A DNA stretch of 64,000 nucleotides. Source: Lepus europaeus (Eukaryota; Chordata; Mammalia; Lagomorpha; Leporidae). The position numbers and the translations under genes are program-made. This document shows, piece by piece, positions 46,733-58,364 of this stretch (positions are counted from its first letter, which is position 1; each line of letters starts with the position of its first letter). The stretch lies in NCBI RefSeq assembly GCF_033115175.1, contig NC_084838.1, forward strand, positions 91,291,968 to 91,355,967, in the 5' to 3' direction. The notes below the pieces were generated by a model that saw only the letters and a list, made by a program, of their open reading frames with translations, had not been told where the DNA came from and ran no database searches.

Positions 46733-46923
46733 CTGCAAGTGAATATAGAGGGAAGAAAACAAAGAGACACTCATCAAGTACAGTTGCTGCGACCACTCCT
46801 CCGCACCAACAGCCACACCAGCCTCGTAACTAACAACCACGGCTGCACCTAGCCCAGCCCAGCACCACAGCCACTGACCCGGCGTGGGGAGGAGGCCACG
46901 CGAGCAGCAGAGAGGAGCGGCCC

Positions 46924-46970
46924 GGGGGTGGGGGGAAGGGTGGGCGGGGCAGGTGGGCGGGCGGGCGGGC
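46924..46970 (+). repeat. G-quadruplex-forming (GGGC)n tract
   Basis: More than eight runs of three or more G within 47 bases on the plus strand, which is the template strand for WNK2. Confidence 0.8.
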
Positions 46971-47503
46971 ACCTGCAGCAGTCGCCATGGTTCTCTGGTG
47001 AGGCCAGGAGAGCACCTTATCCAGCCACGGCGGCGTTGACGAGAGCACGTCCTCCTCGGGCCACGCTCCCAGCTCAAGAGCTGAGCCCTCGACCCCCAGC
47101 TGGCCCTTGGACTTTGGAAGGGCCTGGAGTATAGCCCCATCCAGCTCTGCTACGGGGAGCAGGCAGGAGTGGGACAGCCGGTGCCTGGGAACACAGCGTA
47201 ATGCCTGGCCCCTTCCCCTCCCGTCATCGGGCCGAGTGCCCTGCTCCTGGCCACGTTCGAGAGGCCGGCTCTAGCAAACGCATCACCTGCCTCGGGCTGC
47301 TTACAGCAAGATCTGGCGATGCGGGGGGGAGGGGGCAATTCCATCCTTTCCTCCAAAGACTACATCTTTGCCTCCTCTTCTACGAAGCCGCCTCAGCAGC
47401 CTTTGCCGCAGCGCGTGTCCCCTCTGCACATACAGGCGTGCTCCTGGACGCCACTGAGCCCTACGTGGCTGGCACATGCTGGACACAGGCAAGCTGGAAT
47501 CAC

Positions 47504-47674
47504 CTTGGCCACGCGCTCCGCCTCCGTCATTGGCTAAGCCGGAGCAGATGTCCGTGGACAGGGAGGCGCGAACAGAGCAGGGCTGCTGGGTCTGAACTGC
47601 CTTGGCGCACAGGGGCGTGCTGGTGTGGGCAGGGTCCTTAGCGGGAGGGCCTCTGCTGGAGTCAGACAAGTGAC
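47504..47674 (-). CDS. WNK2: WNK2 exon (HLSDSSRGPPAKDP...)
   Basis: This 171-bp exon runs from CCGCCCAG|GT to CAAG|GTGATT, phase 1 in and phase 1 out. It encodes HLSDSSRGPPAKDPAHTSTP and then AVQTQQPCSVRASLSTDICS plus GLANDGGGARGQ. Compared with the human segment as I remember it, the stretch after KDPA is shorter by several residues (HTSTPLCAK). This is either a small rabbit deletion or an isoform difference. Confidence 0.94.
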
Positions 47675-48587
47675 CTGGGCGGGGGGAGAAGAGGCGACAG
47701 GCACCATGAGGCGCCACCGGGCAGGGGAGGGCACGGGCTGGGTCTGGTCCCTGCTCTTTGCCGGGTGGCCTTCAGGAAGCTCAGAGCGTCCTGCGGACAA
47801 CGATGGGTGGCTGGATGTCCCCCGTGGGACTGTGGGGACGATGAAGGGACGTGTCCAGCCTCCCCAGGCCTCAGTGCCTTGGGGGATTTTGTGCTGTGAA
47901 ATATGGTAAAGGGTGGCACAACCCAGGCTTAAGGTGGTCTGTGCACCCTTCACAGCAGTGAGTCTCCCTTTAGCTGGGGCACTGGCACCGAATTTGGGGA
48001 ACTTGAGCGACTCACGAATTGGTTATTAGCTGATGGTTAGCTTCCTGTCTGGCACTCTTGGGGAGCTCGGGTCCCAGCATCTCTGGTCTCAGAGCACCTT
48101 GCAGCATTGCCCAGAAGGCCTCACGGGACCTCCTGGCATGCGCATACATGGGCTCCTGGCTGCCTGGAGCCAGGCCAGTGCCATCCCAGTGACCACATGT
48201 CCTATTAACAAGGCCAGGAAGCTGTGTCCATGCTCCCCTGCCCCACTTCTAAGGGCAGTTGCTGCATCCCTACTGAGCAGACCTGGTGGCATGGGCCTGA
48301 GAACTGGGGTGGAAGGAGGCATCCCCCGCTGGGGGCGGGGCAGGGGGAGGCAGGCAGGGAGGGCCTGGAGCTTCTGAGGCACACCGGCCGCCCCTGCCCA
48401 GGCCTCGTCTCTGCACCCAGGACAGGCAGGCTTCCCTCAGCCTGCAGTGATTTCCCTACCCCAGGGAAAGGAGGTCCAGAAACTCAACCCCGAGCCCTTG
48501 CCCAGGTCTGGGGAAGCTGTCCCTGCAGCCCTCCCATCCCCCTCTTGTCCCTGCCGGCGCAGCCCTCCATGCGGCAGGTGCGCCAAC

Positions 48588-48802
48588 CTGTGCTGGAGGC
48601 CACGACCTTGAGCTGCTGCACCAGGGGGTTCAGGAGCCTGCCCGCCTTCAGCTTGCTCTTGCTGGGTTTCCTCCGGCGGCCGGTGGGGGGCGCTGTGTGG
48701 AAGAAGCCCACGCTGGGTGGCAGGGGTTTGCCCAAGCGGCGGTACAGGGCCTCGATCTCCTGCTTCTGCTGGCTCTGCAGCTCCGAGATCTCCTTGAGGT
48801 GC
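48588..48802 (-). CDS. WNK2: WNK2 exon: coiled coil and basic GRRRKPSKSKLKAG segment
   Basis: This 215-bp exon begins after CTTCTCAG. Its first base completes the lysine codon started in the previous exon. It encodes HLKEISELQSQQKQEIEALY and RRLGKPLPPSVGFFHTAPP, then the basic stretch TGRRRKPSKSKLKAGRLLNP and LVQQLKVVASST. The heptad-like first part continues the coiled coil. The donor is ACAG|GTTGGC, a weak match to consensus. It is supported by phase and by the known human junction ASST-G-HL. Confidence 0.95.
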
Positions 48803-49305
48803 CTGAGAAGGGGAGACAGGGGGCAGGCAGGTGGGCTACGCTCAGAAGGGCCACAGCGGGGCTTTAAGTGGCACGGTCTGTTTCTGTCTGAGCCATGTGC
48901 CAGGCTGGGGGCCTGCAGCATCAAAGTGCCCAACAACACAGGTAAACCTACAGACTGTCACCTTTCCAAATATGCTTACAACCAAACCCTACACATCAAT
49001 ATATGGGTGAGGAGAGGGACAGCGTGCATCTGATTAACAGGCAAATCTGTCACTCCGCCACACACAGGCGGTGAACGGGGTGCTTTGTAGGACCACCGGA
49101 GGGAGGCAGGCAGGGGTCCCTGCTAGGCTCACTTGGGGATGAGTTGGCTGCACCCCTGCCTGCCTCCCTTACACCCTCCTACACCTGGGTGTGGTTGGTT
49201 CCCATGGGGCCTGCAGTCCCTTCTCTCCCCCAGCCCATCCCCCACTCTGTCTTGTCTTGCTGGGAAAATAGGCGATTTATATGGTTGGGAAAGAAGAACA
49301 AGTTC

Positions 49306-49660
49306 TGGCCGGTGCCACGGCTCACTTGGCTAATCCTCCACCTGCAGCTCCGGTACCCTGGGTTCTAGTCCTGGTTGGGGCGCCGGTTCTTTCCCGGTTG
49401 CTCCTCTTCCAGTCCAGCTCTCTGCTGTGGCCCGGGAAGGCAGTGGAAGATGGCCCAAGTGCTTGGGCCCTGCACCCTCGTAGGAGACCAGGAGGAAGCA
49501 CCTGGCTCTTGGCTTCGGATCGGTGCAGCGCACTGGCCGTAGCAGCCATTTGGGGGGGTAAACCAACAGAAAGGAGGACCTTTCTGTCTCTAACTCTGCC
49601 TGTCAAAAAAAAAAAAAAAATCTCCTCTCTAATTAAAAAAAAAAAAAAAAAAAAAAAAAA
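49306..49660 (+). repeat. CSINE, young-type, double A-tail
   Basis: Near-complete copy with two A-runs separated by TCTCCTCTCTAATT, and a target-site duplication GAACAAGTTCT on both sides. Confidence 0.93.
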
Positions 49661-50994
49661 GGAACAAGTTCTGATTCTACCTCGTGTATCCTCCACAATG
49701 GTCAAGTCTGCTTTAGAAAGATAACTTCCATTAAAAACAACCAAATAAAAAATAACACAACCCTGAGGGTTTTCTTCCCTACAAACACCGGGGAGAAATG
49801 GAAAACTGCTGTTTGCATCCGACTGGCGTTCAAAAGGAGTAACATGTCAGATGGGATGCTGGGCAGAGGGACTTCAGGCAGAGCTGTGGTTCCCGAAACC
49901 CTGCTGCAACACGACCCCCACACCGGAGCCCGCCTGCCCACTGAGCTGCCCAGCCTGCTCCCCGCAGGTGCCCTGGGTTTCCAGCTCTGGAAAGCAAGGG
50001 TGGGTCAAGCACGGGGCTCCTGAGAAACCCTGGTGGTGAGGAGGAGGGGTCCAGTCTCCTGTGTCCTAACGGGGAGTCCATGGGATCCCTATGCAACACT
50101 TGGGATCCGTGGGCCACTGTGTAGCTGATGCCACCAAGTGCCCTCAATTCTCAACTGAGGCTTAGGAGCTCCCTTTTGAGCAGACTACTGGTTTCCTGGG
50201 AACCATCCCCAAGAGGCTGTGCCCAGGGACCCCTGCCCCTCAGGTCCAGGTGCTGCCCACCCACCCTCAACTAAAGCCACGCTGGGAACGGCTGCTGGGC
50301 CTGCCTATTGAGTGCCCCAAACCAGTAGCCTATGGTGCTCCCCATTCTCCGGCAGAGAGACAAGCCATCCTCCACGCGCTGCACCAACCTCCTCCCAGGC
50401 CTAGCCAGCACGTCCTGCCCTCTCCGCGCCTGGGCCCCAAAGAGACGGCCCTCTCAGGAGGTCCACCACTTGAGCCCGCTCCCACGGAACGAGCTTGATG
50501 GCTCTGCCGTCCCTGGGGAACTCAGCTTTAGTCACCCCTTCAGAACCACAGTGCTGCCTCCCACGCCCACCCTGAGGACAGCTCAGCTCTGCATCTCCGA
50601 GAATGGGATGAATACGGGCCGTGTGACACAGACATATATACACATACAGCGAGAAAGTGTGCATGTGTGTGCTGGAGAGAAGGCACAGGTCCCATGATTC
50701 CCTAAGACATCTCTCTGAGGGCCACCGCAGCAACAGCTCAGCTACAGGCTGAGGGCAACTGTGCAGCAGGGAGACGCAGCCCCCAGAGCGGCAGGGGCCA
50801 GGCAGAGCACAGGGCAGCACCAGTCCAGGCCTGAGGACACCCTGAGGGTGGGACTCTGCTCTCAAGGCCACAGGAAGAGCCCAAGCCAGGCTCACCACCA
50901 CCCAGGCCCCTAGCTCACCACTCTGAGCCCACTTAATGCTGCCCAGTGGCTTCCCCCGCCCCTGGAGCCCGCGCCTCTGCTCCCACCCACGTAC

Positions 50995-51665
50995 TTCTCC
51001 CGCAGGCTCCGCAGCTCCCTCTTGATGTCGGCGTCCTCGAACTCGGAGTCATTGTCGCTGCTTATGTAGGATGACTGGGAGTGGAAGGAGGTGACGCTGA
51101 TGGTGGGGACCTTCACGCCCGCCCTGCTGGGCGTTTCAGGCCCCAGGGAGCCGGCCCTTGAGGACCTGTGCAGGAAGGCCGTGGCCTTCTTCACCAAGTC
51201 ACTGGCTGTGCCGCTGCCGGGCAGGGAGGCCTGCTTCTGCACTGGGGGTCTCCCTTGCACACACTCGTCCCCAGAGTCACTGGACGCGGGCTCGCCAACG
51301 CCCACCTCGATGGAGGAGGCCGTCTGCGCCCGTCGCACCGCCAGCTTCACGTCTGGGCTGGAGGGAGCCTCGTCCAGGTAGACGTCGGGTGGGGCCGAGT
51401 ACCGCAGGTTGTGTGGGGAGGCCAGTGTCCACTCATCCTGCGTGCTGACCACCGAGAAGCGGCCCACAGTTCTGGCAGGTGAGTCCCTGTCTGGCTGTCC
51501 GAGCCACTTCGGAGGGGAGCCTGAGAGGCGGGCGCCATGTGCCAGGTGGTGGCCGGGCTGGCTGCTGTCTGTGACTGCCCCCGGGCAGCTCTGGGCCAGC
51601 TCTGCCAAGGCTTCCCTGGGGACCCCGCTCTTCCGGTCTGGGGGCTCCATGCGTGCAGGGGCGTC
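50995..51665 (-). CDS. WNK2: WNK2 exon with RFxV motif and start of C-terminal coiled coil
   Basis: This 671-bp exon starts after TTTCCTAAG (phase 0) and ends GAGAA|GTACGT (phase 2). It begins DAPARMEPPD, then carries a well conserved core: TVGRFSVVSTQDEWTLASPH, SAPPDVYLDEAPSSPDVKLA and VRRAQTASSIEVGVGEP. The RFSV tetrapeptide at 51,450-51,461 fits the RFxV consensus that binds the CCT domain of SPAK/OSR1. A Ser/Asp-rich stretch (SYISSDNDSEFEDADIK) precedes the start of the C-terminal coiled coil (RELRSLREK). In this family that coiled coil supports oligomerisation; this role is known from the family and not shown here. Confidence 0.96.
51450..51461 (-). other. WNK2: RFxV (RFSV) SPAK/OSR1-binding motif in WNK2
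   Basis: The codons CGC TTC TCG GTG encode Arg-Phe-Ser-Val within TVGRFSVVSTQDEW. The family consensus is [R/K]-F-x-[V/I]. Flanking residues are conserved across WNK2 orthologues. Confidence 0.8.
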
Positions 51666-51761
51666 CTTAGGAAACAAGCAGAAATGAGGACAGTCCAGGG
51701 GAGCCCCAGCAGAGAGCAGACCCACCCCCCACCCCCAGCGGCCGAGCTGAATCACCCTTAC

Positions 51762-51850
51762 CTGGGTGGCCCCGGGCGCCACGGGGGAGTCTGAGGCCAC
51801 CTGCCCTCCATCACTGTCGCAGCCCAGCGTGTTGCTGGAGGTTGACTCTG
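51762..51850 (-). CDS. WNK2: WNK2 small exon (...SDGGQVASDSPVAPGATQ)
   Basis: This 89-bp exon follows a GTCCCCACAG acceptor and ends CAG|GTAAGG, phase 1 in and phase 0 out. The peptide begins AESTSSNTLGCDSDGGQ and continues VASDSPVAPGATQ. It matches the human segment containing DGRQVASDS. It is serine-rich linker sequence with no recognised domain. Confidence 0.9.
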
Positions 51851-52169
51851 CTGTGGGGACAGGACAACATCACAGGGGCTGGGGGCGGCGGGAATGGGAA
51901 TGGCCCACAGACAGGCTGCCCGTGGTGAGTGCCCTGGAGCTTTCTTTGGGTCACACTTGTGACATCCTAGCCTGTGGCACTGGTACATGTGACCTCACGG
52001 AAGATACCTACACACTCAGGGAAGGTAAGCAGCTTCAACCCCAAGGGCCCTCGTGCAGCCAGGCTCTCTGCACACCTCATGGCCAGCAGCTGTCTTGCCC
52101 ATGTCTTCCTTGTTTAGGAGGGCTGATCTCCAACCCCGCTCCTGCTTACAGAGTGGGGTGCAGTCTGCT

Positions 52170-52508
52170 ATTTCCTTTTTTCATATTTACTTATTTATTT
52201 TCACGTCATTTGAAAGAGAAAGAGAGAGACAGACAGAGAGTGGGGGTGGGGGTGGGGGTGAGGGTCCTCCATCTACTGATTTACTCCTTAAATGCCCCAA
52301 CACCCAGGGCTGGGCCAGGCTGAGCCAGGAGTCTGGAACTCTTTCTGGGTCTCCCATGTGGGTGGCAGGGACCCAGGTACTTGAACCATCATTAACATTA
52401 ACGTAACATTAACATTAACAAGAAGCCAGATGGGAAGCAGAGGAGCTGAGAGTCGAACCAGGCACTCTGATGTGGGATGCGGGCATCGCAACCACTCTGC
52501 CAGCCCGC
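52170..52508 (-). repeat. CSINE, old subfamily, with internal satellites
   Basis: Reverse copy containing a (GGGGGT)n run at 52,241-52,262 and an ATTAAC-type tandem repeat at 52,389-52,420. Confidence 0.87.
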
Positions 52509-52509
52509 T

Positions 52510-53770
52510 TTTTCTGAATAGGCTGTCCCAGGCTTGCTGGGAAGAGGCAACAAGGCAAACTGTATGAGCTGATATGTGGAGACCCCACCCGACTGAGCTT
52601 CTCACCCCCCATCACCCCACTGACAGCAGCCAGGGCCAAGCTGGACCAACATGCTAAAGGGGGAGGCAGCAGGAGCTGACAGAGCTTCCAGGGAGGCTGG
52701 GGGGCTGCCCCACAAACATCTGTGGGTCTCCTTTGCATATCCCATGGGAAAACTCTAGAGGGAACATCAGCCCCAAACCGGTTTCCTAGGGAAACCTGGT
52801 CCATCTGTATCTTGTGTCCCCCAAGCCACGGGCAACCCCTGACTTCCGCATCACATCCCTGTAGCGGGGGATGGGCCAGCCTCTTGTGCACACCTCCAGG
52901 CTGGGGGCCACTCCCAACAGCCAGAAAAGCTCACCCTTCCCAAACTTGGCTCTCTTAGGGCTTCCTCCCAGCTCTGCACTAGAGGAAGGATGGGTTTTGG
53001 GAGCGCCAGTGACACTACTTGCAAGCTACAGAAACTCGTTTTGCTCATCTGTGCAGGGGCCTGTGGGTAAGCCTGGTGCCTGGTGAGGCGAAGGCACCAG
53101 CACCTGACACACCCCCTCTTCCTCATCCTTTCCTGCCCCCACGCCTGTCCCTCACCTGCCCCCGGCTAACGCTCGCCAGCCCCTCCTGCGCACAGCCCCG
53201 ACCCAGGCCTCTCTTCCCAACTCTAAAAGGGTGGCATCCTGGAAATCGATGCAGTTGTCCCCAGCGGGCCACTGCTCTGGGAACACAGCCGGGGGCTGCG
53301 CGGCCCTGCCTGATCATCTGCTCCCATCTCATCTTGCCCACCCCCCAAGAAGTTCCAGGCTGAGGAGGGCCCTCCCACCTTAGACGCTCCCTGGGATGGA
53401 GGCTCAGGCATCAGACAGCGAGATGAACACTAGCAGAAGGTTCCACAGCAAGGCATGCAGGGGGAGGGGACAGCTTCCAGAGGCTGCAGGGCCTCCAGCC
53501 AAAATAACCATGGGCATATGGGGGGAGGGGAGACATCAACCCAAACAGGTATGGACACTCGGTTACTGGGGGTCCTGAGGCCTGCACAGGCCCCGTGAGC
53601 TCCCTGCACCCCTGCCAAGGCGCTCATCCATTTCTAGTGTGGTTCCTTCTAGAACTCTGGGTTTTGTGACATGACGACGGGCTCTGCCCCGGCCTGAGAC
53701 GCTGAAGGGTGAGGATGCAGACCCAGGTTTCAGGCCCAAAGAAGGCTGGCGGTACCCGGCGAACTTGAGC
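52510..53770. other. WNK2 intron, unique sequence
   Basis: Between the 89-bp and 82-bp exons. No repeats or extra exons seen. Confidence 0.5.
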
Positions 53771-53776
53771 TGTTAC

Positions 53777-53858
53777 CTGTGGTTGGCGAAGATGCACCCT
53801 GCTCTCGTTCCTGCTCCGTCTCGCCCCCTGGCACAGGGGCTGTCTCTGACTTCTCCAA
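53777..53858 (-). CDS. WNK2: WNK2 small exon (LEKSETAPV...)
   Basis: This 82-bp exon has acceptor TTCTGCCACCAG and donor ACAG|GTAAC, phase 0 in and phase 1 out. It encodes LEKSETAPVPGGETEQEREQ and then GASSPTT, a Glu/Gln-rich linker. It corresponds to the human segment beginning VEKSELAP but is poorly conserved after that. The call rests on good splice sites, matching phases on both sides and its position between two certain exons. Confidence 0.88.
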
Positions 53859-54124
53859 CTGGTGGCAGAAATGCAAACAGGAAAGGGCGTGAGCCTGGCC
53901 TGTCCATACCCTATTAGCTAATAAAGCGGGTCTTCTCCCTTCCTGCTCCAGAGCTACCCTCAGCCACCCAGCTCCTCTCTGCAGCCCACCTGACGCTGCG
54001 TACCAGGACCCCAGTGGGGCCATTTGTTGCAAAAACATGTGTGGTCTAGCCAGCTCTGTGCAGAGCACCTCTGCACAGCCAGGATGCCCATTCCACAGCT
54101 GGGACATCCAGGTTGGCTCCTTAC

Positions 54125-54993
54125 CGAGGGCTGGGGCACCTGGGTGGGCCCCAGGGCCGCAATGCTGGGTGCTGGGGTCAGGGCTGCATCCCCTCCACAG
54201 GCCTCGGCATGGTGCTGGTCTCCTCTCAAAGACTCTAGCATGAAGTCTCTGTCGCTCGCCTCCCCAGGGGTCCCGGCTGAGGCCGAGGAGGTAGGCACGT
54301 GCTCCTGGTAGAGCAGGGTCCGCAGCTTCTCATCCAGACTCTTGATGGTACTGTCCACAAAGCCCACCCTGGGGGGCGGCCCTTCCCCATCTGACTCCAG
54401 GGCTGAGGGCGGTGGTGGAGGGGCAGCGGGCCCCAGTGGAGGACTAGGGAGCTGGGAGGGGGCCAAGCTGATGGCCCCTACCGTGGAGGGGAGCGGGGGT
54501 GGTGGGTGGGCTAGGGCAGGCTGCAGGGCCCTGCCAGGTGGGCTGGGCTCGGGAGCCAGGGCCAGCAAGGACTCCGCTGGGGTACTGGCCTCCCTGGCTG
54601 GGGTGGTTTCCACCAGACCTGTGGGGTAGCGGGGGGCCTCCGGGGCTGGGGCACCAGGTCCCTGGCCCACGCCAAGGGGCTGCACAGTCAGCTGGACGTC
54701 GTGAGCCTCTGAGAGCACTTGGGGGACTTCACACTCCCTAGCTGGCCCCTGAGGGGTCCCGGGGCCTCCTGCCTGGATGGCAGGCCCTGGCACTAATGCT
54801 GGCTCTGGCACGGCGCTGGCGGCTGATGCTGCTGCGTCTTGGGGGGCAGCAGTCCCAGGAGGGTAGGATGGCGCCAAGGGGGCTGCAGTCCCACCCAGAG
54901 AGTCACTGAGGCCTGCCTGGCTCGGGAGCTGCTGACCAGCTAGGAAGCTGGGTGCTTCCTTCAAGGGTAGCTGGTCGGCACAAGGTGCTGGAT
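54125..54993 (-). CDS. WNK2: WNK2 large exon: Pro/Ala-rich linker plus CCT-like segment
   Basis: This 869-bp exon opens after a TTCTTCTAG acceptor with two bases of a split codon (phase 1) and ends in phase 0 at TCG|GTAAG. The first two thirds are low-complexity sequence rich in proline, alanine, glycine and serine, with runs such as PPPPLPS and APPPPPPSA, as in the disordered tail of WNK kinases. Near 54,290-54,370 it encodes GFVDSTIKSLDEKLRTLL followed by YQEHVP. This is a strongly conserved block in the family, corresponding to the second CCT/PF2-like region. The final part (GPTQVPQPS) leads into the next exon. The Pro/Ala-rich part is clearly less conserved than the CCT-like block. Confidence 0.93.
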
Positions 54994-56090
54994 CTAGAAG
55001 AAACGGGAAACACGTCTTAGTCATGGCTGGCGCTGGGGCTGTGTGTGTGACGCTGACACACAGCCTGGTTTGCCGGACACACCAAATCCCTGCTGCCTGC
55101 AGGCGGCCTCGGCGTGGAGCGCAGCCTTCCCAAAACCCCTCCAGGAGCTCCGACTCTCACCTCGGGGTCTCAGTTCCAGCCACATCTTCTCTCGGCTGAA
55201 GCAGCACTACCTGCCCTCCCTGCCGGCTTCGACCTTGGCCCAGCTGCCTGCGACCTGGGGGTAGCCCTCACCAGCACTGTGGTGCCTGCCCATCGGGGAC
55301 GGTCTCCCCAGCCCGCTCAGAGTGCCCATCCGCTGCACCCTCACGGCACCATGGCACCTGACTCTCGGGCATCCCCTCACCAGCCCAGGAGTGGACAAGA
55401 ACCTGGGACTCCCAGTCCATCAGATGCCCAGTCCTTGGCAAGGTGGAGCACAGGACATCTGTCCTGCAGGAGCTGGTGAAGATCCCAGGCAGAGGCACCT
55501 GGAGACCAGGCCATGGAGCAGCGCCCAGCGGCATTGTACCCAGAGCACACGGGGCTGCCGTGCCCGGGGGAGGATGCAGGAGGCAGCGTTACCTGGACTT
55601 ACTTAAACCTCTGAGCTCTTTCTCCTTACCTTAAAAAACCCAAACCTTTGTCTATTTTTTAAAAAACATCACCAAAATGCACAAAAATGAAAACTGAATT
55701 TTAAAAAAAGTGGAGGCGGGAGATCACTTGTCCCTAAAGACCCCTCACGTCCCCAGACTTACTTTGCAACTCTCCTCGCTGCCCACAAAGGTCATTCATG
55801 GCGATGGGCAGTCCCTCCTCTGCTTTCGTTTCCAGCCCTCCCATGTGTGTCTCCAAACAGCACGCTCCAGTGCCGGGGGGGGGGGGTGGTTGCAGCAGCC
55901 CCCGCGGGCCAGCACTGCCCTTGTCCCTGGCCCCTCTCTGCCTCTCTAAAGAGGCACCGACTCGGTCACACGGAGTTTGGTTGTATTCAATGCAGGTGCC
56001 CGTCTGGCACTGGTGTGTGCTGGGTTGCACCAGAGCAGAGTGAGATCCACCCTCTTAACGAGTAAGTGTGCAGTGCTGCCCTGTTCCCCA
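54994..56090. other. WNK2 intron upstream of the large exon
   Basis: Unique GC-rich DNA to about 55,620, then AT-rich. A G10 run lies at about 55,876-55,885. No further coding exon with a fitting phase was found. Confidence 0.5.
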
Positions 56091-56620
56091 TGCTGTATCA
56101 CCATGCTGTACAGCAGCAGGTGTCTAGATGCCCCCAGCCTGCAGCCATAAAACTTCAGCCCACCAAACGGCACGTCTGCTTCTCTCCTACAGGCCAGGCA
56201 ACCCCTGTCTTCCCTCTGCTTCCATGGGCTTGACTGTTTGTATAGCAGAATAGTACTCCATCATGTCTAGGCAACATATCTTATTGATCCAGCAGCTGTC
56301 CAAGTCTCTAGCCTGTTTTCCAATGAGTCCTCCTCTTTTCTTTTCGATCCTTAGAGGTCCTTATGTGTACTGGACAAGAACTGGCCACACATTCATGCAG
56401 ACATCTCGCACTCCGAGCTGGAAGGATGGTGTCATATTTATGCCCGCCTTTCCCCCAGCATCTTAATTAGCGCTTTAATATGACTCTCTACAGTGGGGCC
56501 ATAAAAACGTTCTCCCCTGTTACTTCTGGGAATTGCACTGCTTTACCTTTTACACCGAGATTCACAAGCCGTGGGTTACTGAGTTTTGTAGATGGCGTGT
56601 GACACAAGCCCTGGCCGCTG
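56090..56620 (-). repeat. Antisense LINE-1-like 3' region
   Basis: Contains GCAGAATAGTACTCCATCATG and related words. Old and diverged. Confidence 0.5.
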
Positions 56621-56829
56621 ACCCTGTGCGGACAGCCTGCGTCACATCCTTTTCTTGCAAAGACAAATCCTGTCCCTGGTGCTGAGCAGTCTGAGCTTTC
56701 TTGTCAATCGTGGGTCCATAGCTGACTGGGTCTGGGCTCAGCTTTCCCACCCTTGTTCCCAGACTGCAGATTTATGTGTTGGGTCACGGCGTTCGGCAGA
56801 GCAATGTCCTTCCCCAGAGATGGTCTCTG

Positions 56830-57015
56830 TTTCCAATCCAGCTTCCTGTGTCGTGCATCCCAGGAGGCAGCAGATAAGGGCTCATGCACTTAGGTCCTCA
56901 CTACCCACTTGGGGGACAAGGATGGAGTTCCCGCTCCTGGCTTCAGCCCGGCACAGCCTTGCTTGTTGCAGGCATTTGGGGAATGAACTGGTGGATGGAA
57001 GATCCCCCCTACCAC
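56830..57015 (+). repeat. CSINE 3' fragment
   Basis: The second half of an older copy; it abuts a reverse-oriented copy. Confidence 0.8.
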
Positions 57016-57021
57016 CAGCTA

Positions 57022-57330
57022 TTTTTTTTTTAGTTTGAGAGGTACAGTTACAGAGAGAGGGAGAAACAGAAAAAGCCCTTCCACCTGCTGGTTCACTCCC
57101 CAATTGACCACAATGGCCAGAGCTGAGCTGATCCGAAGCCAGGAGTTTCTTCTGGGTCTCCCACGTGGGTGCAGGGGCCCAAGGACTTGGACCATCTTCT
57201 ACTGCTTTCCCAGGCCATAGCAGAGAGCTGGATCAGAAGAGAAGCAGCCAGGACATGAACTGGAGCCCATATGAGATGCCAGTGCCACAGGCGGAGGCTT
57301 AGGCTACTATACCATGGCACCAGATCCCTA
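57022..57330 (-). repeat. CSINE, old subfamily
   Basis: Full-length reverse copy. Confidence 0.9.
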
Positions 57331-57939
57331 CTTTTCAATAAACTTTAAAAAGATTGCTATCTTCTTCTGTCTACATTTTGGATACAAAGTGGTAATATTG
57401 GAAGGAACATCACCTCTTCCATAGCCTAACATGCAGTTACACATCACATGGCATGTACTGTGTATTTATTCCCACTTGCAGAGAAGCTGATGTTGGAACG
57501 GAGAGAAAAAGCCTGCCTCGAGTTGGCAACAACTCAAAGAAGCAAACATTTGCTTTGGAAAACCATTTTCCCAGACGAACAGCACTTCCTTTAAATGAAA
57601 AGTGCTGTTGATGGGCACCATATGACACTTCCTTCTATATGTACAAAAATTGGCCAGGGCACTGGCTTTTAAGCATGGCTGCAGATTGGCCTTGCCTAGA
57701 GGGTTTGACAGGGAAATGCTGGGTTCCAGCCCCCAAAATCCAGATCTGACTGCACTCAGCAGGGCCTGGGCCTCTTCAATCCTACGGCTTTTCTTTCTTC
57801 TTTCTTTCTCCCTTCCTCTTCCCCTCCTATACCACGCCACCACGACACTGGACACTGAATATAAGTGGGGGGAATGGGTATCTTTGTTCCCCATGTCCAA
57901 GAAAAAGAATTCAACATTTCACCATCAAGAATATTTGTT

Positions 57940-58264
57940 GGGGCCAGCTTTGTGGTACACTGAGTTAAGCTGCAGTGTGCAATGTTGGCATCCCATGTGG
58001 GCGTTATTCAAGTCCCGGCTGCTGTACTTCTGATCCAGCTCCCTGCTAATGCAACGGGGAGAGCAGCAGCAGAGGATGGTCCAAATCCTTGGGGCCCTGC
58101 TCCCACGTGGGAGACCCGAATGAAGCTCCTGGCTTCTAGATCCTGGCCCTGGCCTGGCCCAACCTGGCCACTGCAGCCATTTGGGGGAGTGAACCGGCAG
58201 ATGGAAGATCTCTCTCCCTCCGTCTCTGTAACTCTACCTTTCAAATAAATAAATCTTTAAATAA
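57940..58264 (+). repeat. CSINE, old subfamily
   Basis: Full-length plus copy with an AAATAAATAAATC tail. It is followed at 58,266-58,362 by a reverse-oriented head fragment (GTGTGCACGTCCC...GCCTGCCCC). Confidence 0.9.
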
Positions 58265-58364
58265 AAAGCAGCAGCAGAGGCGGAACCTCACCACAAGCAG
58301 TCTGATATGGGGTGTGCACGTCCCACGCAGCGGCTTAACCGCTGCACCGCAACGCCTGCCCCAC

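Larger units (their letters stand above)
24115..54993 (-). other. WNK2: WNK2, 3' portion of gene (11 coding exons)
   Basis: WNK2 is a cytoplasmic serine/threonine kinase of the WNK family that acts on SPAK/OSR1 and so on cation-chloride cotransporters. Only its C-terminal regulatory tail is here; the kinase domain lies upstream, beyond the window. Eleven exons of 869, 82, 89, 671, 215, 171, 99, 45, 260, 112 and 26 bp were placed at GT-AG borders. Their phases agree at every junction, and together they give 2,637 bases of continuous frame (878 codons plus TGA) after a 2-base split codon. From knowledge of the family, the segments [53 protein letters not shown] and the end ESEKPD match human WNK2 rather than WNK1, 3 or 4. 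I see no frameshift or premature stop, so this is a functional orthologue and not a pseudogene. The next exon upstream was not found between 55,000 and 64,000. Confidence 0.95.
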
